This document shows positions 1 to 8,070 of a stretch of 64,000 nt of DNA, in pieces. Under the pieces are notes generated by a model, which made no database searches, was not told the DNA's origin, and saw nothing but the letters and a program-made list of their open reading frames with translations. The position numbers and the translations under genes are program-made. Source of the DNA: CAZFER01 sp964517495. GTDB taxonomy: Bacteria > Hinthialibacterota > Hinthialibacteria > Hinthialibacterales > Hinthialibacteraceae. The stretch lies in the NCBI GenBank assembly GCA_964517495.1, contig CAZFER010000007.1:1-64000 (forward strand), written 5' to 3'. Within the stretch, counting starts at the first letter, position 1. Every line of letters begins with the position of its first letter.

Positions 1-115
1 TGTTGTCGATACCGATTGGATTTAAATCGACATTAGCAAACGCCATCACAACCTCATAAAGCAGATTCTTATCGTTCATCTTTTCGACTTGAATGCCAAA
101 ATCAAATCGTTCCAT
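1..115 (-). CDS. HsdM-like type I restriction methylase fragment, cut by window edge
   Basis: The minus strand reads a start at 113-115 and runs open off the left edge of the window. The 38 visible residues include ERFDFGIQVEKM, NLLYEVVMAF and VDLNPIGIDN. This resembles the stretch of type I methyltransferase HsdM that precedes the MGYIFEELIR-type segment, roughly residues 90-130 of a normal HsdM. An in-frame TAA at 155-157 rules out a longer N-terminus, so the N-terminal helical domain is missing. A weak AGGA lies about 9 nt before the ATG. It is therefore probably a decayed remnant, although a short gene with a similar motif cannot be excluded. The assignment rests on a short match recalled from memory. 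Confidence 0.45.
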   Translation of the reverse strand, partial: MERFDFGIQVEKMNDKNLLYEVVMAFANVDLNPIGIDN

Positions 116-190
116 AAATACCGTCCTACAGGTTAAACCATTTGTTATTAATTTTTAACCTCTTTACATAATGTATACGTGAAGCGGCAA

Positions 191-298
191 ACGGGCATGT
201 TATAAACCCGCCCCTACATTTTTGATACCCTTAGGGTGTGGAGTTGATAGGGGTGGGTTTACAACCCGCCCTCTACCCTGCCCTGTTTACAACCCACC
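191..298. repeat. Cluster of GGGYGGGTTTA-type palindromic repeats
   Basis: Three related copies of a short inverted motif lie between the HsdM fragment and the methyltransferase. One is around 193-216 (GGGC then TTATAAACCCGCCCC). One is around 249-273 (GGGGTGGGTTTACAACCCGCCC, a near-perfect palindrome). A partial copy is around 282-298 (CCCTGTTTACAACCCACC). Such GTAGGGGCGGGTTT/AAACCCGCCC elements are typical dispersed intergenic repeats in many bacterial genomes. No gene is seen in 116-388. Confidence 0.6.
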
Positions 299-388
299 AG
301 CCTTTCGGGTAAAACCCTTTGATATTCTCATGAATCGTGTACTTTCATTTAGAGTGATGGACACAAACATGGATGAAGGATAGCGACA

Positions 389-1156
389 ATGAAGTTCTAC
401 GACCAACTTTCGCAATCGTATGATTATTTCATCAACTGGCAGGATCGGATCAAAGTGGAAGATCCGTTTTTTCAACACCTCTTCCAGGAGCGGATGGCGA
501 TCTCTCTTCTTGATCTGGGCTGTGGGACGGGCGGCCACTCCATTCATTGGGGAAAAATGGGCTACAACGTGGTTGGCATCGATAGTTCAAGCAAAATGGT
601 CAAACAAGCCCAGCAGATCGCGGAAGATGAAGAAGTTGACATCGAATTCCAATGCATGAAAATCACCGATTTTGCCAAAAAAATCCAACAAAAATTCGAT
701 GCCGTGATCTGTGTGGGAAACACGGTGTCTCACCTTTTGGATAAGGATGCGCTGCTAGCGATGTTTAAAGAATCGGTTAAAGCCCTAAAATTAACGGGAG
801 TGGCTATTTTTCACATCCTCAATTATCAACCCATTATGGAACATAAAAGCCGTGATTTACCGGTCAAATCCCACATTGATGAAGAGGGCAAGGAACATGT
901 GTTTTTTCGCTTTTATGATTATCTTCCCCACCATCTCGAATTTAACATGGTGGTCGGCGTAAAAGACGAAAACGGCTGGCAATCACGCAGCCACCAGTTG
1001 TTGCATCACCCCTGGACACAAGAAGAACTGCTGGAAACCGCCAAAGAGGCGGGATTCACCCATATCATGTGCTACGGTGGCTATGATTTTTCTGATTTTA
1101 ATCCCGAAAAAAGCAAAGACTTGCTACTTGTCTGTGAATTGGGTGAATCAGAATAA
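389..1156 (+). CDS. Class I SAM-dependent methyltransferase
   Basis: This 255-residue protein has the class I (Rossmann) methyltransferase fold. Motif I LLDLGCGTGGHS is near residues 41-52, followed by the acidic end of beta-2 in VVGIDSSSKMV and the motif IV region FDAVICVGNTVSHLL. It begins KFYDQLSQSYDYF, the usual start of methyltransferase domain 25/11 proteins. The substrate cannot be told: the family methylates small molecules such as ubiquinone precursors, glycine or polyketides. No membrane segment or signal is present. The ATG at 389 follows a GAAGGA ribosome site. The gene is apparently monocistronic, with the short peptide unit downstream having its own promoter. Confidence 0.85.
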   Translation: MKFYDQLSQSYDYFINWQDRIKVEDPFFQHLFQERMAISLLDLGCGTGGHSIHWGKMGYNVVGIDSSSKMVKQAQQIAEDEEVDIEFQCMKITDFAKKIQQKFDAVICVGNTVSHLLDKDALLAMFKESVKALKLTGVAIFHILNYQPIMEHKSRDLPVKSHIDEEGKEHVFFRFYDYLPHHLEFNMVVGVKDENGWQSRSHQLLHHPWTQEELLETAKEAGFTHIMCYGGYDFSDFNPEKSKDLLLVCELGESE

Positions 1157-1197
1157 ACTTTCCCCAAAAAAAGTTTGCTTTAGAACCACTTTCTTGC

Positions 1198-1225
1198 TTG
1201 ACATTTTAGCGGTTCAGACTAAATT
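1198..1225 (+). promoter_or_regulatory. Sigma-70-type promoter for the small peptide unit
   Basis: TTGACA at 1198-1203 is a perfect -35 box. TAAATT at 1220-1225 is a fair -10 box, 16 nt away. The predicted start of transcription is near 1232, about 25 nt before the peptide start codon. Confidence 0.6.
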
Positions 1226-1256
1226 GTGTTTAGCGCAGAAAGGAGGTGGTCCACTT

Positions 1257-1322
1257 ATGCTAGAAGATTGTAAGCCCGATACGGCTCATAGCGCAGGTGG
1301 CTGCGGAGGTGAGGAGAGCTAA
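1257..1322 (+). CDS. 21-residue Cys/Gly-rich small peptide
   Basis: A short ORF starts with ATG at 1257 behind an almost perfect Shine-Dalgarno (AAAGGAGGTGG, 1239-1249) and ends with TAA at 1320-1322. The peptide begins MLEDCKPD and ends GGCGGEES, with two cysteines and a GGCGG core. It has its own promoter upstream and a strong terminator downstream. It is too short to show a fold and has no hydrophobic segment. I do not recognise the family. The strength of the ribosome site and the isolated unit argue for real translation. Possible roles are a peptide precursor, a metal- or thiol-binding peptide, or a leader peptide that controls read-through into the following gene. Confidence 0.5.
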   Translation: MLEDCKPDTAHSAGGCGGEES

Positions 1323-1434
1323 GCGCTCTTGACCTTCCTTCCTGATTGGGAAACGTGGCCGTTTTGTTCTTCAAAACAGTCACATAGTTCAGGAACTGCT
1401 CTCCTGACTCTCCAATCCGAACAGCTAACCGAGA

Positions 1435-1466
1435 ACGGGCGGCTAACATTAGCCGCCCGTTTTTTC
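1435..1466 (+). terminator. Strong rho-independent terminator
   Basis: A perfect 11-bp stem (1435-1445 with 1450-1460, core CGGGCGGCTA) has a 4-nt loop and a run of six T. It closes the small-peptide unit 105 nt before the RuBisCO-like gene. Confidence 0.9.
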
Positions 1467-1570
1467 ATTCAGATTTTAATTGATTTTAAATTTTTAGAGT
1501 TTCAGTTTATAATTACTATTGTTGATTAATCCAATCAATTTTTAATAGAACTGATTAACTATGAGGAAAC

Positions 1571-3163
1571 ATGATACGAACTGTCTTTCAAATTACTTGT
1601 GATAAAAATGAAGCCGCCGCTTTAAGCCGTGATATCGCAATTGAACAGACTGTCGAATTTCCCGAATCGATGATTCAGTCGGAAGAGATTTTGCAAAATA
1701 TTGTCGGGCATGTCGAGCATATTGAAGAGGATGCCCAACATCCCAACCGGTTTACAGTGGTTATCGATTATCAAGCCGATATATCCGGTTATCAAATCCC
1801 TCAGTTTTTGAACCTGATTTATGGAAATATCTCGCTCAAGCGTAATCTGCGCCTTGTTGATATCGAGTTTTCAGATGAGTTCCTCAATCATTTCAAAGGT
1901 CCGCGTTTTGGTATATCCGGGATACGCAACCTGTTGGGGATTTACAACCGTCCCCTGCTTTCAACGGCATTGAAACCGCGGGGTTCGTCCGCGGAAGAAC
2001 TGGCAGCGATTACCAAAGCCTTCGCCTTGGGAAAAGGGGATATCATCAAAGATGACCATAACCTGATTGATGAGTCGTTCGAGGCGTTCCAGCATCGTGT
2101 TTCCCTCTGCCAAAAAGCGGTTATGGACGCGTCAAATGAAACAGGCCGCCGCACGCTTTATTTCCCCAATATCATGGCGCCGGTCGAGCAAATTGAACCT
2201 CAAATACAGTATGTGCTCTCATTGGGAATTAAGGGAATTCTTATTTCACCATTCGTGGTTGGAATGGACCATACACGTTATCTGGCGGAAAAATATCCAC
2301 TGGTTTTTATGGCTCATCCAACATTTACGGGCACCTTCTTTCATGATTCCACGCATGGCATTGAGCATGGATTGTTTTTGGGCAAGTTATTCCGTATGTT
2401 GGGGATGGATGTTTCCATTTTCCCCAATTACGGGGGACGGTTTGTCTTTTCGCAAGAGGATTGCCATTCCATATGCCGTCATTTACGCTCTCCCCTGGGC
2501 AAAATGGAACCCGTTTTTCCCGCTCCCGCAGGTGGCATGAAATATGAGAATATCCCTTCGATGGCGGAAGAATATGGGCCGGATACTATTTTTCTGATCG
2601 GTGGTGCGCTGCTTACCTATTCATCCAACCTTGCCGAAAGTACTGAAGCGTTTTTGAATAAAATCAAGGAATTTTATGAGGAAAAATTCACCTCTCCCGC
2701 CGTGCAGGATTTATCCGCCTGTGAAGTGCAAAACTCATCATGTGATGCCTCTTGCCGGCAATCTAAAAGTGATATTTTGGATCATTTAATTTTTAAGGAT
2801 GATTTCACCTGGGAGGGAAGAACCCCATCTGACTACAAATCTTCAGAAGACCTGCCGTTTAAAAATATCACCCGTCATGAATTAATTGGCCCCTTTGGGG
2901 AGCAGACTGCCTTTGACCTGCGTTACTTTGAAATTGCCCCTGGTGGGTACAGCAGCCTGGAAAAACACCAGCACACCCACACCATCATCGCGGTCCGTGG
3001 CGAGGGATTGTTGGATAAAAATGGAACGCAAATCAGCCTAAAACCAAACGACATTGCTTATGTTCAACCGATGGAAGTACACCAACTGCGCAATGATTCG
3101 GATACTCCCTTTGGGTTCTACTGTATTGTCGACCATCAACGGGACAAGCCAATGAAACCTTGA
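1571..3163 (+). CDS. RuBisCO-like protein (form IV) fused to a C-terminal cupin
   Basis: This is a 530-residue fusion. Residues ~1-375 are a RuBisCO large-subunit fold with GPRFGISGIR, the LSTALKPRG strand (K135 region), KDDH at 160-163 in place of the KDDE of true RuBisCO, and FPNYGGRF and FPAPAGGM in the barrel. The His replacement and altered loops mark a RuBisCO-like protein, not a CO2 fixer. A short Cys-bearing linker (C384, C391, C395) leads to a cupin at ~430-530 with the metal-binding histidines H466, H468 and H470, and H504 in the second motif. In Rhodospirillum rubrum a RuBisCO-like isomerase and a separate cupin act in sequence in the methylthioadenosine-to-isoprenoid shunt. A bifunctional version of this is a reasonable inference. 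Other family members act on isoapionate- or tetronate-type sugar acids, so the substrate is open. The start follows GAGG. Confidence 0.85.
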   Translation: MIRTVFQITCDKNEAAALSRDIAIEQTVEFPESMIQSEEILQNIVGHVEHIEEDAQHPNRFTVVIDYQADISGYQIPQFLNLIYGNISLKRNLRLVDIEFSDEFLNHFKGPRFGISGIRNLLGIYNRPLLSTALKPRGSSAEELAAITKAFALGKGDIIKDDHNLIDESFEAFQHRVSLCQKAVMDASNETGRRTLYFPNIMAPVEQIEPQIQYVLSLGIKGILISPFVVGMDHTRYLAEKYPLVFMAHPTFTGTFFHDSTHGIEHGLFLGKLFRMLGMDVSIFPNYGGRFVFSQEDCHSICRHLRSPLGKMEPVFPAPAGGMKYENIPSMAEEYGPDTIFLIGGALLTYSSNLAESTEAFLNKIKEFYEEKFTSPAVQDLSACEVQNSSCDASCRQSKSDILDHLIFKDDFTWEGRTPSDYKSSEDLPFKNITRHELIGPFGEQTAFDLRYFEIAPGGYSSLEKHQHTHTIIAVRGEGLLDKNGTQISLKPNDIAYVQPMEVHQLRNDSDTPFGFYCIVDHQRDKPMKP

Positions 3164-3331
3164 TTTGTTTTGGATGCTAATGTTGACTCAAGGGCTGACT
3201 CCTTCGTCGCCTTGCCCTTGCCACCCAGTCTTTTTAAACCTAAAAGAGGTCACTTTCTGGTTTTTTTGTGAGGCGCTACAATATATTGCTTTGATTAAAT
3301 TATATCTTCAATAAAGGGAAGTATTTGCCCT

Positions 3332-4561
3332 ATGGCTTTAAAACAAACTGAACCATACATGGATCCCCAGGTTTTGCCGGATAAGCGGGGGCGTTTTGGC
3401 ATCTTCGGGGGCCGTTATGTCCCCGAAACGTTAATGCCAGCCTTATTTGAATTGGAAAATGCGTTCGAAGATGCCATCAGCGATGCTGACTTTAAACGTG
3501 ATTTTCACCGGCTGCTTAAAGAATATGTGGGCAGGCCCACCAATTTATATTATGCCCAACGCTTGACCGAACATTTAGGTGGAGCGCAAATCTATCTGAA
3601 ACGTGAAGATTTGGCCCATACCGGCGCCCATAAAATCAATAACACTATCGGCCAGATTTTATTAGCCGTGCGTATGGGAAAATCACGCATTATTGCCGAG
3701 ACCGGTGCTGGCCAGCATGGAGTGGCAACCGCCACCGCGGCAGCTCTGTTTGGCCTCGAATGCCATGTGTACATGGGTGAAGAAGATACCGAACGCCAGC
3801 GCTTGAATGTATTTAGGATGAAACTACTCGGCAGCGAAGTTATTCCGGTTACAAGTGGTGCGAAAACCCTGAAAGACGCCATGAATGAAGCAATGCGTGA
3901 TTGGGTCACCAATGTCCGCAATACTCATTATGTGATCGGTTCGGTTGCCGGGCCGCATCCTTTCCCCAAAATGGTGCGTGAATTCCAATCGGTAATCGGT
4001 CAGGAAACCAAAGAGCAGTTTAAACAAGAAACTGGGAAATTACCTGATGTTCTGATCGCATGTGTTGGCGGGGGCAGCAACGCCATGGGATTGTTTCATC
4101 CCTTTTATGAAGACCAAAGCGTAAAGTTCATTGGCGTTGAAGCCGCCGGTTTGGGATTAAATACCAACCAGCATTCCGCCCCACTTTCAGCCGGTGATTT
4201 GGGTGTATTGCACGGTTCGATGGGGTATTTATTACAAAATCATGAGGGGCAGATTTCGCTGGCTCATTCGGTCTCAGCCGGATTGGATTACCCAGGCGTG
4301 GGGCCTGAGCATTGTTATTATAAGGACAGCGGACGTGCGGAGTATGTTTCTGTTACGGATGATGAAGCCCTGGAAGCCTTTGTTCAACTATCAAAACTTG
4401 AGGGAATTATCCCCGCACTGGAAACATCACACGCGATTGCTCATGTATTTAAAATTGCCCCAAAGATGGCTAAAGATCAAACCATCGTGGTTAACTTATC
4501 CGGACGGGGTGACAAAGATGTGGAATCAGCGGCGAAACATTTGAAAGGGGTTGTCGAATGA
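3332..4561 (+). CDS. trpB: Tryptophan synthase beta chain
   Basis: TrpB (409 residues, normal length) condenses indole with L-serine to tryptophan using PLP. The protein opens with GRFGIFGGRYVPETLMPAL. It carries the PLP lysine in HTGAHKINN (K101), the phosphate-binding GGGSNAMG loop, and the NLSGRGDKD C-terminal motif, all hallmarks of the TrpB1 type. Its last codons overlap the trpA start by 4 nt (ATGA), so the two subunits are translationally coupled. No other trp genes and no attenuator or TRAP-type leader are visible. The operon is therefore split, with the early pathway genes elsewhere. Confidence 0.97.
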   Translation: MALKQTEPYMDPQVLPDKRGRFGIFGGRYVPETLMPALFELENAFEDAISDADFKRDFHRLLKEYVGRPTNLYYAQRLTEHLGGAQIYLKREDLAHTGAHKINNTIGQILLAVRMGKSRIIAETGAGQHGVATATAAALFGLECHVYMGEEDTERQRLNVFRMKLLGSEVIPVTSGAKTLKDAMNEAMRDWVTNVRNTHYVIGSVAGPHPFPKMVREFQSVIGQETKEQFKQETGKLPDVLIACVGGGSNAMGLFHPFYEDQSVKFIGVEAAGLGLNTNQHSAPLSAGDLGVLHGSMGYLLQNHEGQISLAHSVSAGLDYPGVGPEHCYYKDSGRAEYVSVTDDEALEAFVQLSKLEGIIPALETSHAIAHVFKIAPKMAKDQTIVVNLSGRGDKDVESAAKHLKGVVE

Positions 4562-5394
4562 GCCAAACCGGATATACCACTGAGCGGGGTGCCGCCGCCA
4601 TTCAGCATACGTTTGAAAATCGCAAGAAAAATGGGGGAAAAGCCCTGATTACCTACCTGATGGCGGGTGATCCTGACTTGGGAACCACAGAAAAGATTGT
4701 AAGGAGTATTGCCGGTATTGGCGTGGATTTGATTGAGTTGGGCATGCCCTTTTCCGATCCTCTGGCGGATGGCCCCGTGATTCAGCGTGCTGCTATACGA
4801 TCACTCAAGCAGAACATGACCATGAAAAAACTGCTGACCTCCATCCGCGAACTTCGGCTTGACCTTCTGACACCGATTGTGATCATGACCTATTACAATT
4901 TGTTTTACCGCTATGGCTTGGAGGCGTTTGCTCGTGATGCTGCGGATGCAGGGGTGGACGGCGTTATAATTCCTGATCTCCCCGTGGAAGAGGCGGCGGA
5001 ATTTGGCGAGATTTTAGACCGGCATGGATTGGCCATGATTTACCTGGTCGCGCCTACCAGCCCCAATGAGCGTATTGAAGCCATTGCCAAACAAGCCCGT
5101 GGCTTTATATATTATGTTTCACGCACCGGCGTGACCGGTGAACAAAAGGATATTGCCGAGGATATCAAACAGAATATCGAGCGGATTCGAACCTATTCCA
5201 ACCTGCCTGTTGCCGTGGGATTCGGCATCTCCACCCCCGAACAGGCCTCGACCATTGCCTCGTTTGCAGATGGTGTGGTAATGGGGAGCGCGATTGTTCG
5301 CCTGATTGAAGAGACTAAAGAAATGCAAGAACGGGCAGCCACCCGCTTTTTAAAACCCATTATTGATGCCTTGCATGGGACTCAATTGGAATAA
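4558..5394 (+). CDS. trpA: Tryptophan synthase alpha chain
   Basis: TrpA (278 residues) cleaves indole-3-glycerol phosphate to indole, which is channelled to TrpB. The catalytic Glu lies in DLIELGMPFSDPLADGP and the catalytic Asp in GVIIPDLPVEEA. The phosphate-binding loops GVTG and VGFGIST are intact. It has about 15 extra N-terminal residues before the usual IQHTFENRKK start. The ATGA overlap with trpB indicates one transcript. A 254-bp AT-rich spacer without a clear terminator separates it from accD. Confidence 0.97.
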   Translation: MSQTGYTTERGAAAIQHTFENRKKNGGKALITYLMAGDPDLGTTEKIVRSIAGIGVDLIELGMPFSDPLADGPVIQRAAIRSLKQNMTMKKLLTSIRELRLDLLTPIVIMTYYNLFYRYGLEAFARDAADAGVDGVIIPDLPVEEAAEFGEILDRHGLAMIYLVAPTSPNERIEAIAKQARGFIYYVSRTGVTGEQKDIAEDIKQNIERIRTYSNLPVAVGFGISTPEQASTIASFADGVVMGSAIVRLIEETKEMQERAATRFLKPIIDALHGTQLE

Positions 5395-5648
5395 GCTAAA
5401 AAATAATCTATCGAAGCTGTTGATTTTTGGTAGGTTTTTTTGTTTAATATACCTATCACTACTGTTCAAATTGTGTTAGTAAGTTAAGTAGTGAAAAGTG
5501 AAATGATGTAATTTAATCGTATTTATCTGTTAAATGTATTGTTCATTAATAGCCATCCAAGTGTTCGGGTGAGGATCTATCTGATAATATTCATCTTTGT
5601 TGATGAAGTCAGTCTTTCAAATCTTGGTGTTGAGATAGGAGAAGGAAA

Positions 5649-6557
5649 GTGGCTTGGTTTCGTAAGAAAAGAAGATTCACGCCCCTTACCAAAAATGAGA
5701 AGAAGAAGGATCTTCCCAGCGGAATCTGGCGCGTTTGTGACGGTTGCGGTGAATATGTAACCAATGAGGAAATTAAACGCAACCTGTTTATTTGCCCCAA
5801 ATGCGACCATTATTATACCTTTCCGGTGGAGGATCGGTTAAACCATTTATTGGATGAAGGGAGTTTTGAAGAATTTGAATCCAATCTGGCGTCGAAAAAT
5901 CCATTGGATTTCGACGGGTATGATCAGAAATTGCAACGTGCCCAACAAAAAACAGGACGCTATGAAGCGGCTGTGACTGGTTATGGGCGGATGAATGGAT
6001 GCCCGATGATTGCCGGGATATTGGATTTCTCGTTTATGGGCGGCAGTATGGGTTCAGTAGTGGGCGAAAAACTAACCCGCGCCGCGGAACGCTCATTGAA
6101 TGATGAACTTCCATTAGTTATCGTTTCCACTGGTGGAGGCGGAGCACGCATGCACGAAGGTATGCTGTCGCTGATGCAGATGGCCAAAACCAGTGCGGCG
6201 GTGGGAAAGCTTAAGCAATTTGGGATCCCGTATATCTCGATCATTGCCAATCCCACCATGGGTGGAGTGGCAGCAAGCTATGCCGCCCTGGGAGATGTGA
6301 TTATTGCTGAACCCAATGCGTTGATTGGCTTTGCGGGACCACGTGTGATAGAACAGACCATCGGCCAGCAATTGCCGGAAGGCTTTCAACGCGCTGAGTT
6401 TTTGTTGAAGCACGGCATGATTGATGTAATCGAATTACGTCCGGAACTCCCGGCGCTAGTAAATACGCTTTTGAAACATCTTTGGTATAATCGGGCTTCA
6501 ATGGTTCAGACTCGTTCGGAAGGAACCACGGGTAACCTGTATACCATCGCTGAATAA
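5649..6557 (+). CDS. accD: Acetyl-CoA carboxylase carboxyltransferase subunit beta
   Basis: AccD (302 residues) pairs with AccA to move the carboxyl group from biotin to acetyl-CoA, making malonyl-CoA for fatty acid synthesis. The N-terminal zinc ribbon has cysteines C30, C33, C49 and C52. The crotonase-like core has GGGGARMHEG, NPTMGGVAASYA and GFAGPRVIEQT. Translation starts with GTG at 5649 behind GGAGAAGGA. Finding accD after trpBA is a common bacterial order (trpA-accD-folC), but folC is absent here; a tRNA gene follows instead. Confidence 0.97.
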   Translation: MAWFRKKRRFTPLTKNEKKKDLPSGIWRVCDGCGEYVTNEEIKRNLFICPKCDHYYTFPVEDRLNHLLDEGSFEEFESNLASKNPLDFDGYDQKLQRAQQKTGRYEAAVTGYGRMNGCPMIAGILDFSFMGGSMGSVVGEKLTRAAERSLNDELPLVIVSTGGGGARMHEGMLSLMQMAKTSAAVGKLKQFGIPYISIIANPTMGGVAASYAALGDVIIAEPNALIGFAGPRVIEQTIGQQLPEGFQRAEFLLKHGMIDVIELRPELPALVNTLLKHLWYNRASMVQTRSEGTTGNLYTIAE

Positions 6558-6578
6558 CGATTGATTGTTTTAAGTCGA

Positions 6579-6613
6579 AACCGGCTGCACATGCTTCATG
6601 TTTGCGGCCGGTT
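6579..6613 (+). terminator. Hairpin downstream of accD, probable terminator
   Basis: AACCGGC pairs with GCCGGTT, with further pairing through CATG/CATG inside the loop. It lies 22 nt after the accD stop. There is no strong U tract after it, so it may act as a weak or factor-assisted terminator. Confidence 0.5.
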
Positions 6614-6671
6614 CGTTGTTTAGGGCCTTTTCGGTTAAGATGAAACGAATTATACTGAATATCATCAGTAA

Positions 6672-6744
6672 GGGGCACTAGCTCAGCTGGGAGAGCACTA
6701 CCTTCGCAAGGTAGGGGTCGAGGGTTCGAATCCCTTGTGCTCCA
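6672..6744 (+). tRNA. tRNA-Ala (anticodon CGC)
   Basis: A complete cloverleaf is visible. The acceptor stem GGGGCAC/GTGCTCC has the G3:U70 wobble pair that is the alanine identity signal. The D arm is GCTC AGCTGGGA GAGC. The anticodon stem CTACC/GGTAG has loop TTCGCAA (anticodon CGC at 6705-6707). The T arm contains GTTCGAATC. The discriminator is A. The CCA end is not encoded. Confidence 0.97.
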
Positions 6745-6755
6745 CAGATAATAAC

Positions 6756-6790
6756 AGGCCTGAAATCCTATGGGGTTTCAGGCCTTTTTT
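6756..6790. terminator. Bidirectional terminator between tRNA-Ala and GT4 gene
   Basis: AGGCCTGAAA (6756-6765) pairs perfectly with TTTCAGGCCT (6776-6785) and is followed by T5. It serves the tRNA on the plus strand. It also sits just after the minus-strand glycosyltransferase stop. Confidence 0.85.
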
Positions 6791-6794
6791 AGGT

Positions 6795-7949
6795 TTATTT
6801 GGAGAGGCGTTGGTAAAGATTTTGGATGTCGTTGAAGAGGCGTTGGCTGGAATATTTTCGGATGGTTTCTTCTTGGGCAAGACGGCCCATTTCAGCGGTT
6901 TTGGCTGGATGGCTGATGGCTTTTATTAATCCATCAGCGATAGAATCAATATCCCCTGGTTCAACAATATAGCCGGTTCGGTTATCTTCAATGAGTTCAG
7001 GAACACCACCTACTCGAGTGGCTATTACGGTTTTTCCGGCAGCAAGCGATTCAATAACGGCCACAGGGAGTCCCTCATTCGCGGATGTAAGAACAGTGGC
7101 ATCAAAAGCCTGGTAGAGGCGTTCCTGATCATCACAAAAACCGGGGAACAGACATCGATGAGTTATTTGCAGTTCCTCGGCGAGTTCCAATAAATGCGGT
7201 TTAAGTTCTCCATCTCCTGCGTTTACGAAATAGGTATCTGGATAGCTTTCCAAGACTTTGGCAATGGCCTGAAACAAATCTTCATGGCGTTTGATGGGAA
7301 CCATACGTGCCACCATCCCCACGGTAAAAGCTCCATTAGGGATGCTTAATTCCTGGCGTACCGCTGTGCGTACATGGTCTGGCTGCTCGCTAAATCGATT
7401 CAATTCCAAACCTAAGGGAATAGTTATGATATGTTCTGGGAAACTAATTTTATATTTGAGTAAATCATCACGGCAACTTTCACTAACGGCGATGATGGTG
7501 TTGCACCGTTTGGCCAGAAAGCGCTCTACCCATTGAAAAAAAACACTTTTCACCGGGCTGAAGTAGCCGTGCAACACATGGCCATGAAAGGTATGAACGA
7601 TAACCGGCACACCTGCCAGCCAGGCAGCCAAGCGGCCCACGGTACCCGCTTTGGCGGTATGAGTATGGACGATATCTGGTTTTTCCTTGCGAATTAATCG
7701 AAATAGTTGCCAGAATGTTTTAAGGTCGTAGAGCGGATTAAGTTCACGGCCTAAGCTTGGAATAATGAAGGGCTTAATGCCTTTTTCATCCGCCAGGGCA
7801 TGCATATTTCCTTCTTCGGGCGCTTCAACACCAGAGACCAAATGGGATTCATATTGCTCTGAATCCAAGCCAGCGGTTAATAGAATCACATGAATGGCAG
7901 GTCCACCAACATTCAAGCGGGCAATAATACGAATCACTTTTTTCTTCAT
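6795..7949 (-). CDS. Glycosyltransferase family 4
   Basis: This 384-residue GT-B glycosyltransferase has the N-terminal acceptor half starting VIRIIARLNVGGPAIHV and the conserved HTHTAKAGTVGRLAAW segment. The C-terminal donor half has the GMVARMVPIKRHEDL phosphate/sugar loop and the E-x7-E motif EGLPVAVIE. GT4 enzymes are retaining and use nucleotide sugars. The exact sugar and acceptor (exopolysaccharide, O-antigen or glycolipid) cannot be read from sequence. No membrane segment is seen. It stands alone on the minus strand, divergent from the following membrane-protein gene. Confidence 0.9.
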   Translation of the reverse strand: MKKKVIRIIARLNVGGPAIHVILLTAGLDSEQYESHLVSGVEAPEEGNMHALADEKGIKPFIIPSLGRELNPLYDLKTFWQLFRLIRKEKPDIVHTHTAKAGTVGRLAAWLAGVPVIVHTFHGHVLHGYFSPVKSVFFQWVERFLAKRCNTIIAVSESCRDDLLKYKISFPEHIITIPLGLELNRFSEQPDHVRTAVRQELSIPNGAFTVGMVARMVPIKRHEDLFQAIAKVLESYPDTYFVNAGDGELKPHLLELAEELQITHRCLFPGFCDDQERLYQAFDATVLTSANEGLPVAVIESLAAGKTVIATRVGGVPELIEDNRTGYIVEPGDIDSIADGLIKAISHPAKTAEMGRLAQEETIRKYSSQRLFNDIQNLYQRLSK

Positions 7950-8070
7950 AATTAAGTACTATTTTGTCTCACATTAACTGAAATTTATAGGATAGCGCTT
8001 TTTCCTCTTTAAAAAGAATAGTATCATCATATTTACGTTTGATACTCTATCGTCATGGGACAATCTTAAA

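Larger units (their letters stand above)
1232..1466 (+). ncRNA. Predicted ~235-nt structured transcript carrying a micro-ORF
   Basis: The stretch from the predicted transcription start to the terminator is a self-contained unit. After the 21-codon ORF it contains several short hairpins. One is AGAGC/GCTCT across the ORF's stop codon near 1315-1329. One is GTTTTG/CAAAAC at 1361-1377. One is TCAGGA/TCCTGA at 1389-1407. It ends in an 11-bp terminator stem. It could act as an mRNA for the peptide, as a dual-function RNA, or as a leader controlling the downstream RuBisCO-like gene by termination. It matches no RNA family I can recognise. Confidence 0.4.

Noticed and set aside
287..547. 86-codon minus-strand frame over the start of the methyltransferase
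   Set aside because: It runs antisense to a well-supported gene, has no ribosome site and no family-like sequence.
3164..3331. Possible trp attenuator or T-box upstream of trpB
   Set aside because: No Trp codon run, no T-box sequence and no terminator/antiterminator pair could be found.
5395..5648. Possible riboswitch or attenuator before accD
   Set aside because: No pairing pattern of a known class and no leader peptide; only AT-rich sequence is seen.
6301..6678. Minus-strand frame of 125 codons across the accD 3' end
   Set aside because: Shadow of accD, with no ribosome site.
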